A DNA stretch of 64,000 nt from Clostridium sp. Cult3 (GCF_021655115.1 NZ_PPXY01000022.1:1-64000), one strand, 5' to 3'; numbered from the stretch's first letter, positions 7,483 to 17,204 are shown. The notes: generated by a model from the letters alone, not told the origin. Numbers and translations: made by a program.

Positions 7483-8712
7483 TTAATTCTCCCCAATGAT
7501 CTCTTTCATCTTCTTTATAGCTGCTTGAAGCTGAATATCTTGGTCTAAATTTTCTATTCCTATTTCTTCTACGTCCTCTGGCAAATCTACAATAATGTCA
7601 GGCTCTATGCCAATGCCATGAATATTAGTACCATTTGGAGTAAAATATTCTGAAACAGTCAACTTAAATCCAGACCCATCAGATAATTGTCTAATTCTCT
7701 GAACTACTCCTTTCCCGAAGGTTTTGTTCCCTATAAGTACTCCTCTATTTCGATCCTTAACAGCTCCAGCTAGTATTTCCGATGCACTAGCACTTCCCTC
7801 ATTTACTAAAACCACTAAAGGTATATCCGTGTGTTTATTTGAAGATCTTTCATAGGTCCTTTCTCCGCTTCTAGTTTCAGTGTAGACTACAACTCCCTCA
7901 TCTAAAAATTCATCAGCAATATCTACACATATATCTAATAATCCGCCAGGATTATATCTTAAATCCAAAATAATCCCAGAGACTTTTTGATTCATTAGAG
8001 AATTTAAATCCTTTTTAAAGTCTTCATAGGTCAATTCGTCAAAGGAAGTAATCTTCATATAACCAATATTATCCTCTATTACATCTGATTTTACAGTAAC
8101 TAACCTAATCTCTTCTCTTACTATATCTACATCCATATAATTATTCTTGCCATCTTTATCTTTTCTTAATATGGTGATGCTTACCTTTGTATTGGGTTTG
8201 CCTTTCATCAACTTTACTGCCTTATCCATATTGTCTGCTGTAAATTCCTGACCTTCAACTTTGATAATCTTGTCACCAGTCTTTAGTCCAGCTCGTTCTC
8301 CTGGAGTATCCTCAATAGGAGCTACTACTGTTATTAGATTGTCTTCCCCAGGAGTAACTATTACACCTATTCCTCCGTAAACCCCTTTGGTATGTTCCGT
8401 AAAATCTTTGAATTCCTCCTGAGTCATATATACGGAATAAGGATCTTCTAAAGCTTGGAACATTCCTTTTAACTGTCCTTCCACCAACTTTTCTTCATCT
8501 ACTTCTTTTAAAAAGTAGTCCTTAACATAGGATTCCAATCCCATAGCCTTAGAATATTTTTTGTAGGCAGATGTAAGTTGCTCATACTCTACTGCAGGGA
8601 TAACGACTCTATCTTTATACTTTATAGTCACCTTATTGGTAACACCAAAAGTAACGATATTGGTCACCAATAACAGTATAACCATTATGGTTATAGCTCT
8701 TTTTTTTGACAT
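7483..8712 (-). CDS. S41 C-terminal processing peptidase (CtpA/CtpB type)
   Basis: 409 residues. N-terminal signal anchor (about 5-25), PDZ domain (about 85-170, with YGGIGV and GLKTGDKI), then the S41 catalytic domain with the serine in GSASASEILAGA and the lysine in FGKGVVQ. Such enzymes cleave envelope proteins at the C-terminus; CtpB processes sporulation signals in Bacillus, others regulate peptidoglycan hydrolases. ATG 8712 follows GAGGTGAAGG; the longer frame to 8766 lacks this. Lies downstream of ftsEX and an M23 hydrolase, which suggests control of cell-wall hydrolysis. Confidence 0.9.
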   Translation of the reverse strand: MSKKRAITIMVILLLVTNIVTFGVTNKVTIKYKDRVVIPAVEYEQLTSAYKKYSKAMGLESYVKDYFLKEVDEEKLVEGQLKGMFQALEDPYSVYMTQEEFKDFTEHTKGVYGGIGVIVTPGEDNLITVVAPIEDTPGERAGLKTGDKIIKVEGQEFTADNMDKAVKLMKGKPNTKVSITILRKDKDGKNNYMDVDIVREEIRLVTVKSDVIEDNIGYMKITSFDELTYEDFKKDLNSLMNQKVSGIILDLRYNPGGLLDICVDIADEFLDEGVVVYTETRSGERTYERSSNKHTDIPLVVLVNEGSASASEILAGAVKDRNRGVLIGNKTFGKGVVQRIRQLSDGSGFKLTVSEYFTPNGTNIHGIGIEPDIIVDLPEDVEEIGIENLDQDIQLQAAIKKMKEIIGEN

Positions 8713-8768
8713 ATCCTTCACCTCTATATATTGAATTATGTATTCTATTTTATTATTTCTACCCAAAC

Positions 8769-8774
8769 ATTATA
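8769..8774 (-). promoter_or_regulatory. Extended -10 promoter for the S41-PDZ gene pair
   Basis: On the minus strand TATGGTATAAT has a TGn extended -10 at 8769-8774, about 57 nt before the start codon. The -35 is weak. A terminator lies just upstream, so this promoter would uncouple the pair from the ftsEX transcript. Confidence 0.5.
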
Positions 8775-8792
8775 CCATATCACTATCATTGG

Positions 8793-8820
8793 ATAAAAAA
8801 AAGGGGATTATTTCCCCTTT
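8793..8820 (-). terminator. Terminator overlapping the stop of the M23 peptidase gene
   Basis: On the minus strand AAAGGGGA pairs with TCCCCTTT around a 5-nt loop (8800-8820), followed by a long T-run. The stop codon of the M23 gene (8808-8810) is inside the hairpin loop. Confidence 0.75.
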
Positions 8821-9947
8821 AGCCATGGTATTGGATCTACATAAGAACCGTTCTTTCTAACTTCAAAATGCACATGAGGCCCTGTGGAAAATCCGGTACT
8901 GCCTACTTTAGCTATAGTACTACCTTTTGAAACCTGGGTCCCTTCACTAACAGATAGAGAAGAGTTATGTCCATATAAAGTTACTATGCCACCACCATGA
9001 TCTATCATTATGGTCTTTCCATAACCTCCTAAAGTTCCTGAATATATAACCGTACCATCGGCCGCAGCAACTACTGTGGTTCCACTCGGTGCAGGAATAT
9101 CTAATCCTGTATGTAGTTTTTTCACTTTGAATATTGGATGTATTCTATATCCAAAGTATGAAGATATCCTTGAATGACCTGGTACTGGCCAACTCATAGC
9201 ACCACCAGAATAAGGTCCATCTACCCTCTGCAATTTTACTATTTCGGATTCAATATTCTTGGCTAATTTGTTTAGATCGTCATACTGTTCTTCTGCTTTC
9301 TTCAGATCCTTTTCTAATTCACCCATTAGCACTACTTTAGCCCTTGTAGCCTTATCTAAATCTGCCTTCCTAGAATCTAGTTTGGACTTAGTCGCCTCTA
9401 CAGAAGCTCTTTGAGCTTGTAGTTCTGTCTTCTTCTTATCTATTATATCCCTTTGCTCCTTCATATATTTGATTAGATCTACATCATAATTGGCAACGGA
9501 CTGAATCATCTGTCTCCTTGATAGAAAATCTCTAATATCTGCCGATGCTAAAAGCACCTCTAGATAACCGACGCTGCCATTTTTATACATGACTCTTAGA
9601 CGAGAATTAAAAGCATCCTGTTTCCCTTCTATTTTTGTCTCTGCCTCTTCTAGTTCTTTCGTAGTTATATCGATGCTTTCGTTCAGTTTAGTTAATTCCT
9701 TTTCTACAATCTCCAATTCTTTTGCCGCAGCTTCCATTTCCTTGTCCAACTGTTCTATTTGAGCAGATACGTCTTTGGTCTGATTTTTTAAATCCTTGAT
9801 TTCTTTTTTCTTCTGGTCAATCTCTTGAATGGTGCTCTTCTGTTTCTTTTTTAAATCCTGTATACTATTATCTGCAAATACTATAGCACAGTTAAACAAA
9901 AGTACTAAAGCTAATAGCAGATATATAGTCCTCCTTTTTTCATCCAT
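8808..9947 (-). CDS. EnvC-like murein hydrolase/activator: coiled coil plus M23 domain
   Basis: 379 residues. Signal peptide (about 8-27, ending VFADN), a long coiled coil (about 28-240, rich in KEIKDLKNQ- and LDKEMEAA-like heptads), then a LytM/M23 domain (about 265-378). The zinc ligands are intact: HTGLDIP (His, Asp) and HVHFE (His), so unlike E. coli EnvC it may be catalytic itself. Directly downstream of ftsX, the position expected for a hydrolase or activator gated by FtsEX. ATG 9947 follows AAAGGGGGAAAA; ATG 9968 would overlap ftsX. Confidence 0.88.
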   Translation of the reverse strand: MDEKRRTIYLLLALVLLFNCAIVFADNSIQDLKKKQKSTIQEIDQKKKEIKDLKNQTKDVSAQIEQLDKEMEAAAKELEIVEKELTKLNESIDITTKELEEAETKIEGKQDAFNSRLRVMYKNGSVGYLEVLLASADIRDFLSRRQMIQSVANYDVDLIKYMKEQRDIIDKKKTELQAQRASVEATKSKLDSRKADLDKATRAKVVLMGELEKDLKKAEEQYDDLNKLAKNIESEIVKLQRVDGPYSGGAMSWPVPGHSRISSYFGYRIHPIFKVKKLHTGLDIPAPSGTTVVAAADGTVIYSGTLGGYGKTIMIDHGGGIVTLYGHNSSLSVSEGTQVSKGSTIAKVGSTGFSTGPHVHFEVRKNGSYVDPIPWLKGK

Positions 9948-9960
9948 GTGTTTTCCCCCT

Positions 9961-10863
9961 TTAAACATTTAAAAATCTCTTTAGGGATACTAAGCTTCCT
10001 AATGCTCCAATCCCTACTCCAATTGCAATAAATATAATAGATATATCCTTAATCAACGCAACTGGTGGAACCAAATATACGGTAAATAACACATATAATT
10101 TATCATTTACTGTGTTGAAAAAGTACCCATAACCATAGTTTACTATTAAAATAGATAGGACGGCTCCAATCAAACCAAATAATATGCCCTCTATAATGAA
10201 GGGCCCTCTTATATAGCCATTGGTGGCTCCTACATACTTCATTATATTTACTTCTCTTTGTCTTGCAGTAACCGTAATCTTTATGGTGTTCGATATTATA
10301 AAAATTGATACAAAGATAAGTATTGCTGTAATAATCAAGCCTCCTCCTCTAACATAGTTAGCAAATAATACTAGCTTTTCTATGATATCCTTGTAGTATT
10401 TTACCTCTTCTACTCCTGCTAAACCGCTAACCTTGTCCACTACTGAATCTGCGTACTCTATATCTTTAAGTTTTACTATAAAGGAGTTTGGCAATGGATT
10501 AGTCTCTAGACCTTCTAGAAGTGAAGCATTTTCTTCCCAATCCTCTTTCATAATTTCCATAGCTTGATCTTTTGATTGGTATATTACTGATAAAACCCCT
10601 TCATTGCCTCCAGCCTGGTTTTCTACATGGTCTAATTGTTCATCGGTAATATCGTCTTCTAAGAATATCTGTATTTCATCAAATTTATTCTTCGTTTCCA
10701 ATACCACATTATTTATACTTAATATCATTATAAGGACTATTCCAAGAATAATCAATACCGCTGTAATGGATCCAACAGAGGCTAGTCCCATTCCCCGGTT
10801 ACGCCACATACCTTGAAAACCTTGTTTCACAATATTTTTAAATATGCGGAATTTCATGTTCAT
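9961..10863 (-). CDS. ftsX: Cell division/cell-wall ABC permease FtsX
   Basis: 300 residues with the FtsX layout: cytoplasmic N-terminus, helix 1 (about 22-44), a large extracellular loop (about 45-165, with [13 protein letters not shown]), then three helices in the C-terminal half. FtsEX passes ATP-driven conformational change to extracellular hydrolases such as the M23 protein encoded next. ATG 10863 (after AGAAGGG) is chosen; GTG 10869 and ATG 10857 are possible. The start overlaps the end of ftsE, typical translational coupling. Confidence 0.9.
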   Translation of the reverse strand: MNMKFRIFKNIVKQGFQGMWRNRGMGLASVGSITAVLIILGIVLIMILSINNVVLETKNKFDEIQIFLEDDITDEQLDHVENQAGGNEGVLSVIYQSKDQAMEIMKEDWEENASLLEGLETNPLPNSFIVKLKDIEYADSVVDKVSGLAGVEEVKYYKDIIEKLVLFANYVRGGGLIITAILIFVSIFIISNTIKITVTARQREVNIMKYVGATNGYIRGPFIIEGILFGLIGAVLSILIVNYGYGYFFNTVNDKLYVLFTVYLVPPVALIKDISIIFIAIGVGIGALGSLVSLKRFLNV

Positions 10864-11533
10864 ACACACCCTTCTCTTCGTCCCTTACTATTTTACCTGC
10901 TTCAATGGCGATTACTCTTCTTTTCATAATATCTACTATATCTTTCGCATGGGTTGCCATGAGTACTGTAGTTCCACGCCTATTGATATCTCTAAGAACC
11001 TTCATTATATCCCAAGCTGTTTCTGGATCTAGATTTCCCGTAGGCTCATCGGCAATTAATATGGGTGGATTATTGACTATTGCCCTAGATATAGCTACCC
11101 TTTGATGTTCCCCACCGGATAGTTCATCGGGATAACAATGAGCCTTTCTACTTAAGTCTACCATACCTAGTACCATAGGTACATTCCTTCTTATATCCTT
11201 TGGATGGGCACCCACTATTTCCATAGCAAAGGCTACATTTTCATATACGGTTTTGTTTGGTAATAGTCTAAAATCTTGAAATACTACCCCCACTTTCCTT
11301 CTAATATAAGGCACCTTCCTATTTTTAACCTTAGTAATATCCATATCATTTAAATATATCTTCCCTTCCGTCGGGTCTTCTTCCTTAAGTATTAACTTTA
11401 TCATTGTGGATTTTCCTGCTCCACTGGGACCAACCAAAAATACAAATTCTCCCTTCTTTATAGTTAAATTAACATTGGACAATGCTTTTACACCATTTTT
11501 ATATTCTTTACTTACGTTGATAAACTGGATCAA
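10838..11533 (-). CDS. ftsE: Cell division ATP-binding protein FtsE
   Basis: 231 residues. Walker A GPSGAGKST (near 36), signature LSGGEHQR, Walker B ILIADEPTGNLD and the switch His (MATHAKDI) are all present. Starts with TTG at 11533, 5 nt or so after GAGGTG; there is no nearby ATG. Its 3' end overlaps ftsX by 26 bp. First gene of the ftsE-ftsX-M23 operon. Confidence 0.93.
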   Translation of the reverse strand: MIQFINVSKEYKNGVKALSNVNLTIKKGEFVFLVGPSGAGKSTMIKLILKEEDPTEGKIYLNDMDITKVKNRKVPYIRRKVGVVFQDFRLLPNKTVYENVAFAMEIVGAHPKDIRRNVPMVLGMVDLSRKAHCYPDELSGGEHQRVAISRAIVNNPPILIADEPTGNLDPETAWDIMKVLRDINRRGTTVLMATHAKDIVDIMKRRVIAIEAGKIVRDEEKGVYEHEIPHI

Positions 11534-11656
11534 ATGTTTTCACCTCTATGTATAGGAATATTTCTTAGTTCTCATATATAAAATTATATCATAACTATTA
11601 TATGATTCTATTTTTATTTACTAAATCCTCTTTATTTATTTTATTTCTTGATCAAT

Positions 11657-11685
11657 TTTACATATCCATTTTGATAATATATTAT
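11657..11685 (+). promoter_or_regulatory. SigA-type promoter for the formyl-THF cyclo-ligase gene
   Basis: TTTACA (11657-11662), 17-nt spacer, TATTAT (11680-11685), 42 nt before the proposed TTG start. The divergent ftsE gene needs its own promoter in the same 190-bp gap; a TATAAT on the minus strand lies near 11583-11588 but has a poor -35. Confidence 0.5.
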
Positions 11686-11727
11686 AATATAAGTTGAAGA
11701 ATAAATAAATAGTAAAGGGTGGTTGTA

Positions 11728-12312
11728 TTGGATAAAAAAGTATTGAGGAAGCAAATATTGGATAAAAGGTCTCAGCTTACACCTCAAGAAATAAAAGAAA
11801 AAAGTAAAAGTATAGAAAATAGATTGTTTAGCTTAGTAGAGTATAAGCAGTCCAATTTTATATTTTCTTTTATTAGCTTCAGAGATGAGGTTCATACCCA
11901 TGAGATAATTAAAACTTCCTTAGATAATGGAAAGAGAATAGGAGTACCTATTACGGTGGTAGAACCCAGAAAACTATTGGTGTCTGAAATAAAGGATTTT
12001 GATGAGGAATTAGAGATGGGTTATTATGATATATTAGCTCCTAAAGAGGAGTACCAACGAATAGTATCCCCGGATCTAGTAGATTTAGTATTAGTCCCTG
12101 GAGTTGCCTTTGATGAAAGGGGTTATAGGGTAGGATATGGTGGGGGTTACTATGATAGATTTTTCAGTGGCTTAAAAAGAGATGTAGTAAAAATCGGCCT
12201 ATGTTACGAATTGCAAATTTCATCTCAAGTTCCTATAGATTCTTATGATATCCCTGTGGATTATATCCTTACTGAAAGGAGACTAATCAAGTGTAGAAAC
12301 AAAAATACTTAA
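11728..12312 (+). CDS. 5-formyltetrahydrofolate cyclo-ligase
   Basis: 194 residues. ATP-dependent conversion of 5-formyl-THF to 5,10-methenyl-THF, returning a storage or side-product folate to the one-carbon pool. The N-terminal basic LRKQILDKR and the C-terminal ATP-site block GVAFDERGYRVGYGGGYYDR are diagnostic. TTG 11728 has AAAGGGTGG at a good distance, whereas GTG 11719 overlaps that site. Confidence 0.9.
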   Translation: MDKKVLRKQILDKRSQLTPQEIKEKSKSIENRLFSLVEYKQSNFIFSFISFRDEVHTHEIIKTSLDNGKRIGVPITVVEPRKLLVSEIKDFDEELEMGYYDILAPKEEYQRIVSPDLVDLVLVPGVAFDERGYRVGYGGGYYDRFFSGLKRDVVKIGLCYELQISSQVPIDSYDIPVDYILTERRLIKCRNKNT

Positions 12313-12387
12313 ACATCTCTATTAATTTCACTTAAAAATGATATAATATTAGAGGACAATACAAATTTTTTTATAGGAGGAATTTTA

Positions 12388-13575
12388 ATGGTAAGAACCG
12401 TTGGTACTACAGTAAGAGGTATAAGGGCTCCCATAGTTAAAAAAGGAGATGACCTAATCAATATTGTAGTAGATTCTGTTTTAAATGCTGCTGAACATGA
12501 ACATTTTGAACTTAATGATAGAGATATAATCGGTATTACAGAATCCTTAGTAGCTAGAGCTCAAGGTAACTATGCTACTATTGAAGATATAGCAGAAGAT
12601 GTCTCCCAAAAATTTGAGGGAGATATTGGAGTAGTATTCCCTATACTTAGTCGAAATAGATTTTCTATTATATTAAAGGGGATAGCCTTGACTGGTAAGA
12701 AAGTCCATATACTTCTAAACTATCCTTCTGATGAAGTAGGTAATCAACTGATGGACATAGATAAGATGGATCAATTGGGGATCAACCCCTATACCGATAT
12801 CTTAACGGAAAAAGAATATCGAAATCTATTTGGTGAAAATGTAGCCCATCCCTTTACAGGAATAGATTATGTAAAGGTTTATAAGGATTTAGCTGTTAAT
12901 GATAATATAGAGATATATCTGTCTAACGACCCTAGAACTATATTGGATTACGTAGATGATGTTTTAGTGGCCAATGTCCATGATAGAAAACGAACTAAAA
13001 GGCTTCTAAGGGAGGCTGGAGCTAACAAGGTATATGGTTTAGATGATCTATTGAGTCAATCCATAAATGGTAGTGGATATAATCCTGAATATGGTCTACT
13101 AGGTTCTAACTTAGCTTCGGAAAATGAGGTTAAGCTATTCCCAAGGGATTCAAAATATTATGTACATGAAATTCAAAAAAAGATGGAAGAAAAAACAGGA
13201 AAGACTATAGAGGTAATGGTCTACGGTGATGGAGCTTTTAAAGACCCTGTAGGCAGAATCTGGGAGCTTGCCGACCCAATTGTATCACCAGGATATACTT
13301 CTGGCCTTGAAGGAACTCCTAATGAAATCAAATTAAAGTACTTAGCTGATACGGAGCTAAAGGATTTGGATGGGGAAAAGGCTCAAGAGGCTATCAAACA
13401 AAAAATTATCAATAAGAACAAAAGTTTAGTAGGACATGCGGAGTCTTTAGGCACTACTCCTCGCCGTTTAACAGATCTATTGGGTAGCCTATGTGACTTG
13501 ACAAGTGGTAGTGGTGATAAAGGAACACCTATAGTACTTATACAAGGATATTTTGATAATTATGCTACAGAGTAA
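12388..13575 (+). CDS. CofE-like (coenzyme F420-0:L-glutamate ligase family) protein
   Basis: 395 residues, ATG after AGGAGG. The N-terminal VGTTVRGIRAPIVKKGDD and ITESLVARAQGN and the later GDGAFKDP resemble the CofE/FbiB ligase fold described in F420-producing microbes. No other F420 gene is in the window, and most clostridia do not make F420, so the real substrate is probably another carboxylate or peptide-like acceptor. Function unassigned. Ends in a bidirectional terminator. Confidence 0.65.
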   Translation: MVRTVGTTVRGIRAPIVKKGDDLINIVVDSVLNAAEHEHFELNDRDIIGITESLVARAQGNYATIEDIAEDVSQKFEGDIGVVFPILSRNRFSIILKGIALTGKKVHILLNYPSDEVGNQLMDIDKMDQLGINPYTDILTEKEYRNLFGENVAHPFTGIDYVKVYKDLAVNDNIEIYLSNDPRTILDYVDDVLVANVHDRKRTKRLLREAGANKVYGLDDLLSQSINGSGYNPEYGLLGSNLASENEVKLFPRDSKYYVHEIQKKMEEKTGKTIEVMVYGDGAFKDPVGRIWELADPIVSPGYTSGLEGTPNEIKLKYLADTELKDLDGEKAQEAIKQKIINKNKSLVGHAESLGTTPRRLTDLLGSLCDLTSGSGDKGTPIVLIQGYFDNYATE

Positions 13576-13609
13576 AAATAGGGCGGAACTAAAATCCGTC
13601 CTATTTTTT
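13575..13609. terminator. Bidirectional terminator between convergent genes
   Basis: AAAATAGGGCGGA (13575-13587) pairs with TCCGTCCTATTTT (13595-13607), one wobble, flanked by A-run and T-run so it works for both the CofE-like gene (+) and the AI-2E exporter gene (-), whose stop lies inside the 3' arm. Confidence 0.8.
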
Positions 13610-14698
13610 ATCCAAAGATATTCCTTTTTGTTTAAATTGTTTGTCTATATACTTACTTAATAGGGATTTAATAACCGCTGCTGTTGGCACTGCGAATAGC
13701 ATTCCCCACACTCCAAAGAATCCCCCTCCGATAAGAATAGATAATATAATCCAAAAGGGCTTTAAGCCTACTTGAATTCCTAATATTTTCGGACCTAAAT
13801 ATAGTCCATCAAACTGTTGTAATAAGAATATAAAGATTAGAACCAACAAAGCCTTGAAGGGACTATAAAAGAGAGTTATTATAGCTGACGGAATCATACC
13901 AATAAAGGGCCCAAAGTAAGGGATCATATTGGTAACCCCTACCATTAAACTTATCAGTAGAGCATAGCGTATCTTCATGATTGAACAACCAATGAAACAC
14001 AATATGCCTATTATCAAAGAATCCAGTAGTTTTCCCACAAAGAAATTAGAAAATGCTTTTTTAATCTCCTTAAACACTCCTAAAATTGCATCTGCTCTCT
14101 CTACGGAAAAAATAGCATAGGTCAACTTTTGAATATTTTTAGCAAAATATTCCTTATCTTTTAATATATAAACTGAAATGATAGATCCTAATATAAAGTT
14201 GATTAAATTAGAAGTCCATGATATTACCTGATTGACGGTTTTATTCAACATAGGAGTTATACTTTCCCCTAGTTTAGAAAACAAATCTTCTAATTCTGCT
14301 TTTAAATAGTCTAATATCCCATATTTATCTATTTCCCTCAAATATTCAGGAGTTTCTGATAACCACTCTTCCGTTTTATTTGCATAATATGGAATCTCCC
14401 TAGCTAAAGTTTTGATACTGTCAACTACTTTTGGAGTAATAATTGTAATAAACAATACTATGGTCCCATAAAAAATTACATATACTATTAAAATATTTAC
14501 CCAGCGTTTTAACTTAAAGTTCTTCTCCAAAACGTTTAATAAGGCATTTAGAAAAAAAGCTATTACAAAGGCCCATATAAAGGGTTTGGCTATCTTTCCT
14601 ATGGTATCAGAAAATTCTGCACTATCGATTGTTTTCCATATTAAAAGTGAAATAATAAGCAAAATAAAAAACTTAATATAGTTAAATTTCTTTTCTAT
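13601..14698 (-). CDS. AI-2E/PerM-family transporter, apparent ATA start
   Basis: About 365 residues with seven or eight helices and family blocks in the C-terminal half (NMIPYFGPFIGMIPSAI; QQFDGLYLGPKILG). Family members export small molecules or ions (AI-2 in TqsA, sodium/proton in some). The first canonical start in frame, TTG 14662, has no ribosome-binding site and cuts into the first helix. Twelve codons upstream an ATA (14698) lies 8 nt after a perfect AGGAGG, and the extra residues (EKKFNYIKFFI) match the normal N-terminus. I therefore extend the gene to the ATA; a mutated ATG or sequencing error is the alternative. Confidence 0.75.
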   Translation of the reverse strand: MEKKFNYIKFFILLIISLLIWKTIDSAEFSDTIGKIAKPFIWAFVIAFFLNALLNVLEKNFKLKRWVNILIVYVIFYGTIVLFITIITPKVVDSIKTLAREIPYYANKTEEWLSETPEYLREIDKYGILDYLKAELEDLFSKLGESITPMLNKTVNQVISWTSNLINFILGSIISVYILKDKEYFAKNIQKLTYAIFSVERADAILGVFKEIKKAFSNFFVGKLLDSLIIGILCFIGCSIMKIRYALLISLMVGVTNMIPYFGPFIGMIPSAIITLFYSPFKALLVLIFIFLLQQFDGLYLGPKILGIQVGLKPFWIILSILIGGGFFGVWGMLFAVPTAAVIKSLLSKYIDKQFKQKGISLDKK

Positions 14699-14781
14699 TT
14701 TTATTCCCTCCTTTTGTCCATTAAAATATCTTCTACAATGGTATCTATTATTTTACCATCTTTTAGTTCTATGTAAAAGAA

Positions 14782-14813
14782 AAACCTTTCTACTATGAGA
14801 AATAGAAAGGTTT
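14782..14813 (-). terminator. Terminator of the Lon-like protease gene
   Basis: AAACCTTTCTA (14782-14792) pairs perfectly with TAGAAAGGTTT (14803-14813). On the minus strand it is followed by TTCTTTT, seven bases after the gene's stop. Confidence 0.8.
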
Positions 14814-14819
14814 GCTTTA

Positions 14820-17204
14820 CTATTCATATTCCTTACTGAGCCTAGAATAGTACTCTAATCTTTTCTGAACTAGATAATTGATGGAACCTTTTTCATATTC
14901 TCCCTGTTCATTCAGTTTGCCCGCTTTTATCCCTGTAAGTATCTCTATACCCTGGTCTATGGTTTTTACTGCATATATTTTAAATAAACCCATCCTTACA
15001 GCCTCTATGACTTCATCGTCCAGCATGAGGTTTTGGATATTTCTAAAGGGTATGATTACCCCTTCCTTTCCCGTTAGCCCCTTTAGCTTACAAACTTTGT
15101 AGAAGCCTTCTATCTTTTCATTGACCCCTCCTATGGGTTGAATTTCTCCTTTTTGATTTACAGAGCCTGTAACGGCAATATACTGTTTAATAGGCCTTTC
15201 AGAAAGACTAGACAGCAGAGCATATAGCTCTGTACTAGATGCACTATCTCCATCTATACCGCTATAGGATTGTTCAAAGGTAATACTAGCTGTTAGGGAT
15301 AGGGGTACACCCTTCGCATATTTTTCCCCTAGATACCCACTTAATATCAAAACTCCCTTATCATAAATACTTCCTGATTGTTCTACTTCCCTTTCTATAT
15401 TAATTATTCCATCTTTTCCTGCATAAGTATTTACTGTTATTTTGCTGGGCCTTCCAAATAGATATTGGCCTGCATCAATTACAGATAGACCATTGATTTC
15501 GCCTATCTTTTCCCCTTTAGTATCTATTAATATATAGTCCTTATCTATTAATTCCATAAGTTTTTCCTCGTAAGCGTCGTTACGATATTTTTTCTTTTTA
15601 ATTGCCTTTTCTACGTCCTCCTTTGTTATCATATCTCTATTTCTTTTGCTAGCCCAACCATCAGCTTCATATAGAATTTCAACCAATTCATTAAACTGGG
15701 CTGTAAGTTTATCTTGATGTTCAGCGATACGGCTACTTTCTTCTATAATAGCTGCCAAAGCGGTTTTGTGGAAGGGTTTTAGTCCTTCTTCCTTACACTG
15801 ATAAGCTACAAAGGAACCAATTTTATTTATATTCTCTTGATTTCTATCCATTTCAATGTCAAAGTCTGCTCTAATCTTAAATAGTTTTTTAAAATCATCG
15901 TCATAATTATATAGTAACTGGTACATCATATAATCTCCGATTATAATAATCTTTACATCTAAGGGGATAGGTTCAGGCCTTAGGGTTTCTGATATTATAT
16001 TTAACCCCGTAATGTTTTCTACCTTGATCTCCTCTGTAGTTAAGGCCCTTTTTAATCCCTCCCAAGCATAGCTACTTTGTAGGATGTCCTTTGCTTGGAC
16101 GATAATATACCCTCCATTGGCTTCATGGAGAGAACCAGCTCTTATTTTAGTGTGATCAGTTCTAAGACCTCCTAATTCATTTACATATTCTATCTTCCCA
16201 AATAGATTATAATAAGTTGGGTTCATCTCTCTTATAACAGGAGCTTGTTTTCTGCTGCTATTGTCTATGAATAAATTTACCTGATACCTTTTCATAAAAC
16301 TTTCTTTTCTATCACCTATCATAAATATATTTTCTATAGGATTTTTCTCATCTTCTGCTATAAACATTTCATAATTCTTTGCAATATCAGCTTTCATATC
16401 CTTTAGATATTCGCATATAGATGGATTATCTTCATATTTTTCTATCAGAAGGTCCATATTCATAGCCAATACTTCATGGACATTTTTCTCCTTTAAGCCC
16501 TTTATCTCATCTATTAAATCCTTTTCTACTTCCCTTACCTTTTTTACGTAGTCAAAGGCTTCCTGACCCAATTGGTTAGATAACTCCATTAGTTCCTCTA
16601 TTTCCTGTTGGGATAGTTCATTTAGCTCCTGATCAGTCATGGGTTTTCCGTCCTTTAAGGGAACACTTAGTATTCCTCTTTCCGTTTGTTTGAAAATAAA
16701 ATTATATCCTTTGGCTAAATCGTTTAATTGGTTCAATATTTCCTGGGCTTTCTTTTGGTGAGTACTATATATTAAATTTCTACTGTTTTCATATTCCTTT
16801 GATGTTAAGGCTTTGGGAATCTCCAAACCAATATCTTTTATTATTTCTTCTACTTCCTTCTTAAATATCTTCCCTTGACCCTTATCCAAACTAATGGCTT
16901 GTGGAGACTTAGGCTTTTTAAAATTATAAACATAACACCAATCCATTGGGACAGACTTCTTCTTTGCAAACTCATTAGCAACTAAATAAGAATAGCTATT
17001 TCTACCAGTTCCTATTAGACCGGAGACAAAAATATTGTATCCTTTTCTAGGTATGGAAAGTCCGTATTCCAGTGCCTCCATAGCCCTCCTCTGACCTATT
17101 AGCTCTCTAGATACAGATAACTTATCCGTTGTATCATACTCAAAAATATTAGGATCACATTTCTTTTTAAGTGTATCCAATGGTAGTAGGTAATCTTCTA
17201 CCAT
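14820..17204 (-). CDS. Lon-like AAA+ protease (LonF/YcbZ-type, COG1067)
   Basis: 794 residues. N-terminal P-loop-like GLIGTGRNSY with arginine in place of the Walker lysine, as in the AAA_32 group; a central insert rich in charged helices (about 140-250); AAA lid; then a C-terminal Lon protease domain with catalytic Ser in DGDSASSTE and Lys in GGVNEKIEG. Probably ATP-linked protein turnover in the cytoplasm, distinct from canonical lon at 63.4 kb. ATG 17204 follows GGAGGTGA directly; ATG 17234 is less likely. The PrcB-like gene lies upstream on the same strand. Confidence 0.85.
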   Translation of the reverse strand: MVEDYLLPLDTLKKKCDPNIFEYDTTDKLSVSRELIGQRRAMEALEYGLSIPRKGYNIFVSGLIGTGRNSYSYLVANEFAKKKSVPMDWCYVYNFKKPKSPQAISLDKGQGKIFKKEVEEIIKDIGLEIPKALTSKEYENSRNLIYSTHQKKAQEILNQLNDLAKGYNFIFKQTERGILSVPLKDGKPMTDQELNELSQQEIEELMELSNQLGQEAFDYVKKVREVEKDLIDEIKGLKEKNVHEVLAMNMDLLIEKYEDNPSICEYLKDMKADIAKNYEMFIAEDEKNPIENIFMIGDRKESFMKRYQVNLFIDNSSRKQAPVIREMNPTYYNLFGKIEYVNELGGLRTDHTKIRAGSLHEANGGYIIVQAKDILQSSYAWEGLKRALTTEEIKVENITGLNIISETLRPEPIPLDVKIIIIGDYMMYQLLYNYDDDFKKLFKIRADFDIEMDRNQENINKIGSFVAYQCKEEGLKPFHKTALAAIIEESSRIAEHQDKLTAQFNELVEILYEADGWASKRNRDMITKEDVEKAIKKKKYRNDAYEEKLMELIDKDYILIDTKGEKIGEINGLSVIDAGQYLFGRPSKITVNTYAGKDGIINIEREVEQSGSIYDKGVLILSGYLGEKYAKGVPLSLTASITFEQSYSGIDGDSASSTELYALLSSLSERPIKQYIAVTGSVNQKGEIQPIGGVNEKIEGFYKVCKLKGLTGKEGVIIPFRNIQNLMLDDEVIEAVRMGLFKIYAVKTIDQGIEILTGIKAGKLNEQGEYEKGSINYLVQKRLEYYSRLSKEYE

